A program made the position numbers and the translations under genes. This document shows, piece after piece, positions 1 through 7,928 of a stretch of DNA of 19,730 nucleotides. The DNA lies in the NCBI GenBank assembly GCA_039921525.1, contig JBDSBP010000048.1:1-19730 (forward strand). The letters run 5' to 3'. The notes below the pieces were generated by a model, which made no database searches, was not told the DNA's origin, and saw only the letters and a program-made list of their open reading frames with translations. This stretch comes from JADCRZ01 sp039921525 (GTDB lineage: Bacteria > Bacteroidota > Bacteroidia > Chitinophagales > Chitinophagaceae). How positions within the stretch are numbered: the stretch's first letter is position 1; every line of letters starts with the position of its first letter.

Positions 1-40
1 CAGTGCCATGGCCTGCCCAATATTTATTTACAAAATGAAT

Positions 41-817
41 TTAATACGGCTTACCCAAAAACTTCGAAAGCTCCTGAATTTTATCTGTATTAATAAAATC
101 CACACCCGCATGCATCAACGTATGCCACGAATTTACATTATCAGGCGCATCCCAGAACCGCACCGGCTTTTTTAACAGGTGCGATTTTTCTACTGCTGCT
201 TTTAGTTTCAGCGAGTCGATCTCCGGTATTTTTCCCGTGCTCCACAAAGTATATCTTTTGAGGTAATCGCTCATCATCACAATCTTCGTCAACGCTTGTG
301 GGCTGTAGGTTTTATCCAGTTCCCCATCAAACCAAATAAAAGAAGGGTAGGTAGTAAAAGAATCGGGGGTTGGCCTGCCGCCGGAAATAACAAATTGCAG
401 CGAGGAGGTGTTGGTCAGTTCAGGGTATCTTTTAATAGTTTCAATAAATCTGTTCAATGTGGGAACAGGCACTGTTTTAATATCGATCAGTATCTGGAGT
501 TTTTTTGATTTATCCGAATAGGTATAGCCATTGTTTTTCTTAATACAGTCACGGATTGGAATCAGATATAATGAGTCCAGTCTTCTTTTTTTAGTCAGCA
601 ATTCAACCGGCGTATGCGCCACTAGTAACTCATCGTTTCCATTCACTAAAAAAATATCTGCCTCAATGCTTCCAAAACCGGCCTTGTAGGCTTCCCAAAA
701 TGGAACAGGCTGCTCATAATCATTATGCGAATGAGCATTGGAGGTGGTGTATACAGATGGTTGGGCTTTGATAAACAAGCTGTTAAGCAACAAGACTGAA
801 AAAAAGAGTTTATTCAT
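41..817 (-). CDS. Secreted PI-PLC/glycerophosphodiester phosphodiesterase-like protein (AIM6-like)
   Basis: This 258-residue protein resembles the AIM6-like branch of the PI-PLC/GDPD TIM-barrel superfamily, which cleaves phosphodiesters with a divalent metal. Visible elements are an N-terminal signal peptide (about residues 1-18, ending near KAQ), the HSHNDY motif with H31, N32 and D33, the metal-ligand pair E52 and D54 in SIEADIFL, a second histidine H68 in LLVAHT, a core strand ILIDIKT, and a family-typical C-terminal NTD segment (VDFINTDKI). The ATG at 817 is chosen because it opens directly onto the signal peptide. The frame stays open upstream to about 1225, but that stretch is repeat DNA and is unlikely to be coding. 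The gene is divergent from the susC gene and stands alone. The family call is fairly firm, the substrate is unknown, and export to the periplasm or surface is inferred. Confidence 0.82.
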   Translation of the reverse strand: MNKLFFSVLLLNSLFIKAQPSVYTTSNAHSHNDYEQPVPFWEAYKAGFGSIEADIFLVNGNDELLVAHTPVELLTKKRRLDSLYLIPIRDCIKKNNGYTYSDKSKKLQILIDIKTVPVPTLNRFIETIKRYPELTNTSSLQFVISGGRPTPDSFTTYPSFIWFDGELDKTYSPQALTKIVMMSDYLKRYTLWSTGKIPEIDSLKLKAAVEKSHLLKKPVRFWDAPDNVNSWHTLMHAGVDFINTDKIQELSKFLGKPY

Positions 818-864
818 AGTTCGAAAGTATGAAATGATTGGTTGTTGGCCAGCGATGGATGCTG

Positions 865-1172
865 GGCGTTTGTAGGGGGCCGGGCTTACCCCCGCCCTGA
901 CTGCATTCGAAACTTCCAGAATATTATCGGGAACGTTCACAAAATTCAACCTGTTTCCGGTGTAAAAGGGCGTTTGTAGGGGCCGGGCTTGCCCCCGCCC
1001 TGCCTGCATTCGACACTCCCAGAATACTATGGGAACGTTCACAAAATTCAACTTATTTCCTGTGTAAAATGGCGTTTGTAGGGGCCGGGCTTGCCCCCGC
1101 CCTGCCTGCATTCGAAACAGCCAGAATACTTTGGGCACCTTCACAAAATTCAACCTGTTTCCGGTGTAAAAG
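865..1172. repeat. Three tandem copies of a ~102-bp GC-rich intergenic repeat
   Basis: Copy 1 runs 865-968 (104 bp), copy 2 969-1070 (102 bp) and copy 3 1071-1172 (102 bp). Copies 2 and 3 are identical over their first 44 bases and differ at about 10 of 102 positions overall. Each unit starts with a GC-rich head (GTAGGGGCCGGGCTTGCCCC), which can fold because GGGGC pairs with GCCCC, and ends with a tail containing TTCACAAAATTCAAC. The head is far more GC-rich than the surrounding genes, which suggests a dispersed repeat family. The minus-strand frame stays open only because the unit is 34 codons long. The array lies between the divergent GDPD-like and susC genes. Confidence 0.93.
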
Positions 1173-1199
1173 GGCGGGGGCAGGCACCCTACAAAAGCC
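1173..1199. repeat. Inverted partial copy of the tandem-repeat head
   Basis: Immediately after the third repeat, this segment reads as a diverged reverse complement of the first ~30 bases of the unit: GGCGGGGGCAGGC then CCCTACAAAAGCC, against the complement of the head. It could pair with the head of any of the three copies, most simply copy 3 at 1071-1101, to give a long stem-loop. It looks like the outer arm of a palindromic element whose interior has been duplicated. Confidence 0.7.
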
Positions 1200-1496
1200 C
1201 CCGACTTCTTAGTCATCTTAATCAAATTCCAGACTTCCGAAGTAATTTACACTGCGGAAGGCAGGTCATTCTGCATCGAGTCGTCTATTATGTATAGTAT
1301 TCATAAACAGATTACATCGAACTCCCTTTTGTTAATAATAAGTTAACACACCTTAGTAGACAATTGACTTTAAACAATTAGTTAGGCTTATATTACAGAT
1401 TAAAATATTTATTAAAAGTTTTTAATTACCTTTCTTGTCTCTTTAAAGGCAGAGTTCAATCACTTATACTGCTTCACAATCCAAAACTAATTGTTT
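1200..1496. other. AT-rich leader region upstream of susC1, no clear promoter
   Basis: This ~300-bp gap separates the repeat array from the first susC gene. It becomes strongly AT-rich from about 1310. TACCTTTC at 1427-1434 is one base from the Bacteroidota -7 element TAnnTTTG, but I see no TTG at the proper distance upstream, so I do not call a promoter. The start or promoter of susC1 must lie here, because the upstream neighbour is divergent. Confidence 0.4.
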
Positions 1497-4478
1497 ATGA
1501 AAACGATCAACGGCATTTTCATCCGCTGTATCTGTATATACAGGATGAGATGGATGCTACTCTTTCTCTTCAGTACTTCTTTTTTCTTTGAAAGTTATGC
1601 CTTTCAGCAACAATCCAAAACAGTTACCGGCACTATAACCGATGAAAATAACACGCCCCTGCTGGGAGTAAACATCCAGGTTAAAGGCACGCGCAAAGTA
1701 ACCACTACAAATAAAGAAGGAAGATTCACCCTTAGTGTTAATACTACCGGTGCAGTTTTGCAGGTAACTTTCGTTGGGTACGAACCCCAGGAAGTTCCAG
1801 CAGGCGATCAGAGTAATATTGACTTTAAACTGGCACCTGCTTCAAAGCAATTAACGGATGTGGTAGTAACCGGTTACGGTAAAGCAAGCAAAAGAGACAT
1901 TACCGGCGCTGTAACTTCCGTGTCCGCTGAAGACTTTAATACAGGAGTGTTAACAAGCCCTGGCCAGCTTTTACAGGGAAAGGTTCCCGGCCTGAATATT
2001 ACTAAAAGTGGAGATCCCAATGCAAAACCAGCGGTAATTCTAAGAGGTCCTTCCACGTTGCGTGAAGGTGGCGCACAGGAACCTTTTTATGTTATTGACG
2101 GTGTTCCCGGCGCATCTATTGATCTGGTCGCCCCGGATGATATAGCCTCTATGGATGTGTTAAAAGATGCATCATCTACCGCTATCTACGGATCGCGCGC
2201 CGCCAACGGTGTAATTATTATAACTACCCGCCGTGCCAAAGCCGGACAAACACGTGTTGCCTATAACGGTTATGTGGCAATGGAAAAAGTTTCCAAACGC
2301 ATTGATATGATATCCGGCGATGAATTGAGAAAATATCTTGCAGCCAACGGACAAACGTTAAGTCCTACAAATAATGATACACTTGCAAACACCAACTGGC
2401 AGGACGAAGTGCAGCGTACCGGCATCTCGCATAACCATAATCTTTCACTTAGCGGAAGCAACAATAATACGGTATATGGCGCAGGAGTTAACTTCCTGAA
2501 TAATGAAGGGATAATGAAAACCTCCTCCCTCGAGCGTACCATCGTTCGGGCCAATGTGGAACAGAAAGCGTTTAATGACCGGCTTAAGCTGGCGTTTGCC
2601 ATTACCAGCAGTACATCCCAACAACAAACAATTCCAACGGAAGTTTACCAGAACATGCTGAACTACCTGCCTACGGTAAATATTAAAAGACCCAATGGCA
2701 GCTATACGGAAGATTTTAGTCGTGGTAGTTACCTGAACCCGGTGTCTCTCATTGATAACAATATTAACAAATCAAAAATAAAATTACTCCTGGCAAACGC
2801 TTTGGCAGAAGTGAAAATATTACCGGGTTTATTATACACACTAAGCGTTTCCAGTCAGAATGAACAGGCAAACAATAATGTTTACAATAACAGCCTTTCG
2901 GGCCTTGCAGTAAACACGAGCGGCAAAGCCACCAGGAGCGCTTATGAAAATTCAAAAAAAATAATTGAATCTTATTTCAATTATGATAAAACTTTTGGTG
3001 ACCACAATGTGAAATTGCTGGGTGGTTATTCCTGGCAGGAAGACAGGTACGGAGATGGTTTCGGTGTTACAACGCAGGGATTTGTAAATGATGCGTTAAC
3101 CTTCAATAATCTCGCTTTAAGCAATCCACCCACGGGCACTGTGGCATTTGCCAATAACGGTATCAGCACGTTGAGGCTGATATCTTATTACGGTCGTGTC
3201 AATTATCAATACAACGATAAATATTTATTACAGGCATCCGTACGATATGATGGTTCTTCTGCTTTTGGAAAGAATAATAAATGGGGAACTTTCCCGGCCG
3301 TTTCCGCCGGCTGGCGCATAAGTGGTGAAAAGTTTATGGAGAATGTAACTTTCATCAACGAACTGAAACTTAGAGTAGGATATGGTATATCGGGAAATAC
3401 GCAGGGTTTTGATCCCCTGATTGCCCAGTTACGGTATGGTTTTTCTGGAAGGTATTACTCTAACGGACAGTTGCTAAGCGCTGTGGCGCCCGTGCAAAAT
3501 GAAAACCCTAACCTAAAATGGGAGAATACAGGAATGGCAAATTTTGGTCTTGATTTTTCTCTCTTTAAAAACAGGATAAGTGGTTCAATCGATTATTATG
3601 ATAAGAAAACATCTGACCTGATCTATTCTTACCCGGTGTCAGCTACTCAATATTTCTATCCTTACTTAACAGCTAACGCCGGCAAGATAAGGAACAAAGG
3701 AATTGAACTTATTGTTAATGCAACACCCGTTACCGGCAAAGATTTTACCTGGAAAACTTCGGTGAATTTCTCACACAACGATAATAATGTAGAGGCGCTT
3801 TCCAGTGATGTATTTACCCTGAAATCTATTCCTACAGCTTACCTTGGCGGTAAAGGCCAGTCGGGCAACTGGAGCCAGCTAATACAGGAAGGTTTGCCCA
3901 TCGGCACGTTTAATATTTTACATTATACAGGTAAAAATGCTGCAGGTGTTTCGACATTTCAGAAAGCCGATGGCACCACTACCATCGCGCCTACAACAGC
4001 AGATTATATTTTACCCGGCAATGCACAACCGAAGCTGATATATGGCTGGAGCAATTCATTCGCCTTCAAAAATTTCGATCTTAATTTCTTTATCCGCGGC
4101 GTGAATGGCAATAAAATTTTAAACGGAACGCTCGCTGGTGTTAATGCCCCATCCGATTCAAAAAATAATAATATTCCAAGATTTACACTGGGCGAATCGT
4201 ATAATGATAATAATTCCTACATTATTTCCGACAGGTATTTGGAAAATGGCTCTTACCTGCGTTTGGATAATGCCACACTGGGTTATAACGTGAAGAGCGG
4301 TATACCTTCCATCAGCCGTTTACGTTTCTACGTTTCAGCAAACAACCTCTTTGTTATTACCAAATACAGGGGCATTGATCCTGAAATTAATATGGGTGGT
4401 TTAAACCCCGGTATTGACAATATCAACTATTATCCGAAAACCCGTTCCTTCATTTTTGGAGCGAATGTAATTTTTTAA
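1497..4478 (+). CDS. SusC/RagA-family TonB-dependent outer-membrane transporter (pair 1)
   Basis: This 993-residue SusC-type TonB-dependent channel should import an oligomer across the outer membrane together with the SusD lipoprotein encoded next. After a signal peptide (hydrophobic segment near residues 19-33) comes a CarboxypepD_reg-like domain (about residues 42-110; VTGTITDENNTPLLGVNIQV). DVVVTGYG follows, then the plug with the SusC signature VLKDASSTAIYGSRAANG, then a long beta-barrel ending in phenylalanine (GANVIF), as is usual for outer-membrane sorting. There is no STN domain before the plug, so direct anti-sigma signalling is not expected. The ATG at 1497 is preferred over an in-frame TTG at 1491; an ATG at 1545 (MRWMLL) would give a shorter signal peptide. 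The stop is 21 bases before the preferred SusD start. The substrate cannot be told from sequence. Confidence 0.96.
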   Translation: MKTINGIFIRCICIYRMRWMLLFLFSTSFFFESYAFQQQSKTVTGTITDENNTPLLGVNIQVKGTRKVTTTNKEGRFTLSVNTTGAVLQVTFVGYEPQEVPAGDQSNIDFKLAPASKQLTDVVVTGYGKASKRDITGAVTSVSAEDFNTGVLTSPGQLLQGKVPGLNITKSGDPNAKPAVILRGPSTLREGGAQEPFYVIDGVPGASIDLVAPDDIASMDVLKDASSTAIYGSRAANGVIIITTRRAKAGQTRVAYNGYVAMEKVSKRIDMISGDELRKYLAANGQTLSPTNNDTLANTNWQDEVQRTGISHNHNLSLSGSNNNTVYGAGVNFLNNEGIMKTSSLERTIVRANVEQKAFNDRLKLAFAITSSTSQQQTIPTEVYQNMLNYLPTVNIKRPNGSYTEDFSRGSYLNPVSLIDNNINKSKIKLLLANALAEVKILPGLLYTLSVSSQNEQANNNVYNNSLSGLAVNTSGKATRSAYENSKKIIESYFNYDKTFGDHNVKLLGGYSWQEDRYGDGFGVTTQGFVNDALTFNNLALSNPPTGTVAFANNGISTLRLISYYGRVNYQYNDKYLLQASVRYDGSSAFGKNNKWGTFPAVSAGWRISGEKFMENVTFINELKLRVGYGISGNTQGFDPLIAQLRYGFSGRYYSNGQLLSAVAPVQNENPNLKWENTGMANFGLDFSLFKNRISGSIDYYDKKTSDLIYSYPVSATQYFYPYLTANAGKIRNKGIELIVNATPVTGKDFTWKTSVNFSHNDNNVEALSSDVFTLKSIPTAYLGGKGQSGNWSQLIQEGLPIGTFNILHYTGKNAAGVSTFQKADGTTTIAPTTADYILPGNAQPKLIYGWSNSFAFKNFDLNFFIRGVNGNKILNGTLAGVNAPSDSKNNNIPRFTLGESYNDNNSYIISDRYLENGSYLRLDNATLGYNVKSGIPSISRLRFYVSANNLFVITKYRGIDPEINMGGLNPGIDNINYYPKTRSFIFGANVIF

Positions 4479-4499
4479 ATGCCCTCAATTGTTACTTAT

Positions 4500-6176
4500 A
4501 TGAAACAAATTACAAGTAATCACCTACGATATAAAAATGGCGTCCCCATGTTGAATAAATCAGGCATGGGTTCTCTGAAAACCATACCTGTTTTAGCTTT
4601 TATATTTTGCATGATGGTTATGGCAGGCTGTACCAAACTGGATGTTAAGGTAGAGTCTCAATACACTTTTGATAACTTCCCGACAAATGCGGCATCCAAT
4701 GCCGCGGCTATCGGTCCCCTGTATACGCAGTTGGCGTACAGTGCCCAGGGTTTCAGTTATGCCGTGGAATACTGGCGTATGCAGGAATTTTCAACAGATG
4801 AGGCTATCATTCCGGCAAGAGATGGTAACTATGATGATGGCGGCCAGTACCGTTTTTTACATTTGCACACCTGGAACGGGGATCATCCGAATGTAAAAAG
4901 TAACTGGGAGTGGGGATTTGGTGGCATTAATGCAGCCAACCGCTTGATCAGTTTATTTGCCAACGCGCCGGAAAGTGCCACAAAAGCAGCGGCATTTGCA
5001 GAGATAAGAACCATGCGTTCGCTGTTTTATTTTTTTATGATGGATCTGTATGGAAACGTTCCTATCATTGACACATTCCCCGTTGCTGTGTTACCCGGAA
5101 CTTCTGCCAGGGCAAAGGTTTTCGAATTCATTGAAAGCAACCTGAAAACCGCTTTACCAAATCTCGCTACTAAAGTAGATGCTACTACGTATGGCAGGGC
5201 TACCAAATGGATGGCTTTTACTTTGCTGGAAAAAATGTACCTCAATGCAGAATATTACACCGGCACTGCCAGATACACCGACGCCGTAGCTATGGCCGAC
5301 AGCATACTGGCCAACGCACCATATTCACTGGATGCGGATTATATGACATTGTTTGCGCCCGAAAACGGACCACAGATAAAAGAAACTATTTTTGCCGTTC
5401 CTTATGATGCCAACCTGATACAGGGTAACCACTTTACGAGGTTTGGCCTCATCACCCAATTGCAAACAAAATACAGTCTTCCATTCAGACCCTCTGTGGC
5501 TATGAGCACGATTCCTGATTTCTATGCTTTTTTCAACCTTCCTAATGATGTGCGTAACAATACCTGGCTGGTTGGCAAACAGTATAATTTTGACGGAACA
5601 CCTATTATGTTTGCTACTACTAAAAAAACATTAGACAATACATTTGTTGGCACCGATGGCCCTATTAACTGGCATGTGGAAATCAGCCCTGATCTTACGC
5701 TCGTTAAACCGGCTACCATGGATGTCGGGAATGATATCCTGGGTATGGCGAAGGGCATTCGCTCCATTAAATATTATCCTGACAAAAATTCCAATCCTTC
5801 TACCCGTTACCAGAACAACGATGTGCCTACGTTCAGGCTGGCAGATGTTATGATGATGAAAGCAGAAGCCATTTTAAGAGGAGCCACGCCTACAACGGTG
5901 AAAGGCGAACTTCAAACAGCCGTGGTATTATTTAATAAGATCCGCACTCGTGCGAAAGCACCTACGGTAACTACGGTTGCCCTTGCCGATATTTTAACAG
6001 AGCGTGCGCGTGAGTTTGCCTGGGAAGGCTGGAGAAGAAATGATCTTATAAGATTTGGCAGGTTCGAAAGCGCCTGGGGCTTTAAAACAAATGCTGAAAT
6101 TACCAGGAGGATATATCCTGTTCCTACAACGGAGTTGGCGTTGAATCCTAATTTGAAACAAAATCCAGGGTATTGA
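4500..6176 (+). CDS. SusD/RagB-family nutrient-binding outer-membrane lipoprotein (pair 1)
   Basis: This ~558-residue SusD-like lipoprotein is expected to act as the lid of the SusC channel and to bind substrate at the cell surface. The lipobox VMAGC and following TKLD are visible, and the SusD core has the typical RTMRSLFYFFMMDLYGNVP helix region. The C-terminal block (RAREFAWEGWRRNDLIRFG, then YPVPTTELALNPNLKQNPGY) is diagnostic. The start is uncertain. An ATG at 4479 directly abuts the susC stop, the ATG at 4500 is used here, and ATGs at 4548 or 4566 would give a more compact lipoprotein signal (MGSLKTIPVLAFIFC). There is no Shine-Dalgarno sequence to decide. The short gap implies translation coupled with susC1. 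Confidence 0.95.
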   Translation: MKQITSNHLRYKNGVPMLNKSGMGSLKTIPVLAFIFCMMVMAGCTKLDVKVESQYTFDNFPTNAASNAAAIGPLYTQLAYSAQGFSYAVEYWRMQEFSTDEAIIPARDGNYDDGGQYRFLHLHTWNGDHPNVKSNWEWGFGGINAANRLISLFANAPESATKAAAFAEIRTMRSLFYFFMMDLYGNVPIIDTFPVAVLPGTSARAKVFEFIESNLKTALPNLATKVDATTYGRATKWMAFTLLEKMYLNAEYYTGTARYTDAVAMADSILANAPYSLDADYMTLFAPENGPQIKETIFAVPYDANLIQGNHFTRFGLITQLQTKYSLPFRPSVAMSTIPDFYAFFNLPNDVRNNTWLVGKQYNFDGTPIMFATTKKTLDNTFVGTDGPINWHVEISPDLTLVKPATMDVGNDILGMAKGIRSIKYYPDKNSNPSTRYQNNDVPTFRLADVMMMKAEAILRGATPTTVKGELQTAVVLFNKIRTRAKAPTVTTVALADILTERAREFAWEGWRRNDLIRFGRFESAWGFKTNAEITRRIYPVPTTELALNPNLKQNPGY

Positions 6177-6203
6177 TTATCTGAACTTTGATTATCTGAA
6201 CTG
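6174..6203. repeat. Two 15-bp tandem direct repeats at the susD1 stop codon
   Basis: TGATTATCTGAACTT at 6174-6188 is repeated as TGATTATCTGAACTG at 6189-6203. The first copy begins with the TGA stop codon of susD1, so the duplication sits exactly at the gene end and leaves the protein unchanged. Confidence 0.85.
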
Positions 6204-6237
6204 TTCAACAATTTCGTGTAATAAAATCGATGTCTGA

Positions 6238-6352
6238 ACCGCTGATGGAAATGATAAAATGATAAAAATGATAAGGAAAAGTCATAAATTCACATTGAAC
6301 ACTTTCATAACAATCATTTCATAACAATCATTTTATCATTTCCATCAGCGGT
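6238..6352. repeat. Perfect 26-bp inverted repeat upstream of the haloperoxidase-like gene
   Basis: The left arm (6238-6263, starting ACCGCTGATGGAAATG) and the right arm (6327-6352, ending CATTTCCATCAGCGGT) are perfect reverse complements, separated by 63 bases. The spacer is AT-rich and contains further GATAA and AACAATCATT direct repeats. The right arm ends five bases before the ATG at 6358. In RNA reading through from susD1 this would fold into a long hairpin just before the start codon. It could be a dispersed palindromic element, a transcript-end stabiliser for susC1-susD1, or a translational control; the sequence does not decide which. It has no T-tract and so is not a standard terminator. 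Confidence 0.9.
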
Positions 6353-6357
6353 CAAGA

Positions 6358-7668
6358 ATGAAATTGCTCATTGCCATCTTACTATTTACAGCCATAACTG
6401 GTTGCAGATCTTTTCCACCCAAACTACCCGACGCGGGACCGCACGATATTAACCAGGTCATCGAAAAAATGACCGATATCATGATTCACGATGTTACTAA
6501 TCCGCCACTGGCAGCGCGCTTTTTTTCCTATGCCTGCCTGGCTGGGTATGAAGTGGTATCACAAAATGATAGTGGCTATAAAAGCATGCATGGGATTTTA
6601 AACAAATATCCCCTTATAAAAAAACCGGATAGCATTAGAGGCTATTCATATCCGTTAGCAGCTTTGCTTGCTATGATAGAAACAGCAAAAAAAATGCAGC
6701 CATCGGGAAAGCTTTTTGAACAGTATGAAAATCATTTCCTTGATTCCTGCGCTGCCATCGGGTATCCCGCAGATGTTATCGAAGCTTCCAGGAAGTATGC
6801 CTTATACATTAGTAAGCAGGTACTCGGCTACGCAAAAGCAGATGGATACAACAAGATCAGTAATTTTGCAAGGTATACTCCTGAGTCTGAAGAAGGCAGC
6901 TGGTATCCCACACCTCCGGCATACCTGGCAGCTATCGAACCTTATTTTAATACTGTAAGGCCCTTCGCGCTGGATTCCTGTTCACAGTTTAAACCTGAAC
7001 CTCCGATTCCATTTTCCAAAGAAAAAAATTCTGCTTTCTTTCAGCTCCTACAACAAAATTATAAGGATACACTTTCGGATGAACACCGTATGATGGCAGC
7101 GTTTTGGGACTGTAATCCCTTTGCCGTACAGGATAATGGTCATCTGATGGTAGGTTTGAAAAAGATATCTCCCGGTGCGCATTGGCTGGGTATCACCGGC
7201 ATAGCCTGTAAGAAGGCCCACAAAAGTTTCTCCCAATCGATGAAAATTTTCACCATGGTTTCTATGGGTTTAATGGATGGTTTTATCTGTTGCTGGGATG
7301 AAAAATACCGGAGCAACAGGATACGACCTGAAACGGCTATCCGAAAGTATATCGATCCAAACTGGAAGCCATTGCTGCAAACACCGCCCTTTCCCGAATA
7401 TTTGAGCGGCCATTCTACAATATCCGCCGCTTCTGCCCAGATTCTCACTTTCTATCTGGGTGAAAACTTTCAATATATTGATTCCACTGAATTAAGGTTT
7501 GGACTTCCTCCCAGGAATTTTATTTCATTTACACGAGCTGCTGAAGAAGCCGCCATCAGCAGGTTTTACGGAGGTATTCATTTTATGGATGCTATAACAA
7601 ATGGTGTTAAACAAGGGCGGAGTGTGAGTAACCTGCTGATACAAAAAGTGGAAAGAACACCTTTTTGA
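6358..7668 (+). CDS. Lipoprotein vanadium-dependent haloperoxidase/PAP2-superfamily protein
   Basis: This 436-residue protein belongs to the PAP2/vanadium haloperoxidase superfamily, whose members bind phosphate or vanadate and act as phosphatases or halide oxidases. A lipoprotein signal ends in ITGC (Cys16), so it is probably exported and lipid-anchored. The three active-site motifs are present. Motif 1 is KYRSNRIRP with K316, R323 and P324. Motif 2 is YLSGHST with H352 (Leu where the classic motif has Pro). Motif 3 is SRFYGGIH with S401, R402 and H408. The Asp after motif 3 comes at H+3 (HFMD) rather than the classical H+4. The gene lies between two SusCD pairs, separated from susD1 by the 26-bp inverted repeat. 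The family is clear; whether it is a haloperoxidase or a phosphatase cannot be told. Confidence 0.9.
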   Translation: MKLLIAILLFTAITGCRSFPPKLPDAGPHDINQVIEKMTDIMIHDVTNPPLAARFFSYACLAGYEVVSQNDSGYKSMHGILNKYPLIKKPDSIRGYSYPLAALLAMIETAKKMQPSGKLFEQYENHFLDSCAAIGYPADVIEASRKYALYISKQVLGYAKADGYNKISNFARYTPESEEGSWYPTPPAYLAAIEPYFNTVRPFALDSCSQFKPEPPIPFSKEKNSAFFQLLQQNYKDTLSDEHRMMAAFWDCNPFAVQDNGHLMVGLKKISPGAHWLGITGIACKKAHKSFSQSMKIFTMVSMGLMDGFICCWDEKYRSNRIRPETAIRKYIDPNWKPLLQTPPFPEYLSGHSTISAASAQILTFYLGENFQYIDSTELRFGLPPRNFISFTRAAEEAAISRFYGGIHFMDAITNGVKQGRSVSNLLIQKVERTPF

Positions 7669-7823
7669 TAATCCACAACACATAGCAGGTAAACAGACAT
7701 GCTCCCATCGATTTAATGAATTTTTTACACCGACGATAAAATTAAATATAGATAATTTGGATAGTTAAAATAAATATATCTTTTATACATTGAATATCAA
7801 TGATTTAACTTTTTTTTAAAATA

Positions 7824-7853
7824 TTGTTAAATGTAAAATAATCCATAATTTTA
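7824..7853 (+). promoter_or_regulatory. Probable Bacteroidota-type promoter of susC2
   Basis: TTG at 7824-7826 is followed after 19 bases by TAATTTTA at 7846-7853. This matches the known Bacteroidota housekeeping consensus (TTG, 17-23 bases, TAnnTTTG) except for the final base. Transcription would start near 7860, leaving a leader of about 70 bases before the susC2 ATG at 7929. It lies in the AT-rich gap after the haloperoxidase-like gene, where a new transcript would be expected. The rest of the gap (7669-7823) shows nothing recognisable. Confidence 0.55.
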
Positions 7854-7928
7854 GCAATTACTTATCACCTTCGTAAAATTACTTCGACTTTTCGGCAATC
7901 GATTGTTAACTAAACCAAAACTGCCATT

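Noticed and set aside
296..508. Small plus-strand ORF of 70 codons
   Set aside because: It lies wholly inside the GDPD-like gene on the other strand and has no recognisable domain or start context.
865..1172. CRISPR array
   Set aside because: The units are ~102 bp and directly adjacent, with no unique spacers between short repeats and no cas genes nearby.
1427..1434. TACCTTTC as the -7 element of a susC1 promoter
   Set aside because: It is one base off consensus, and no TTG stands 17-23 bases upstream, so support is too weak for a promoter call.
2270..2602. Minus-strand ORF of 110 codons within susC1
   Set aside because: It is a shadow of a firmly identified transporter gene, with composition typical of antisense translation.
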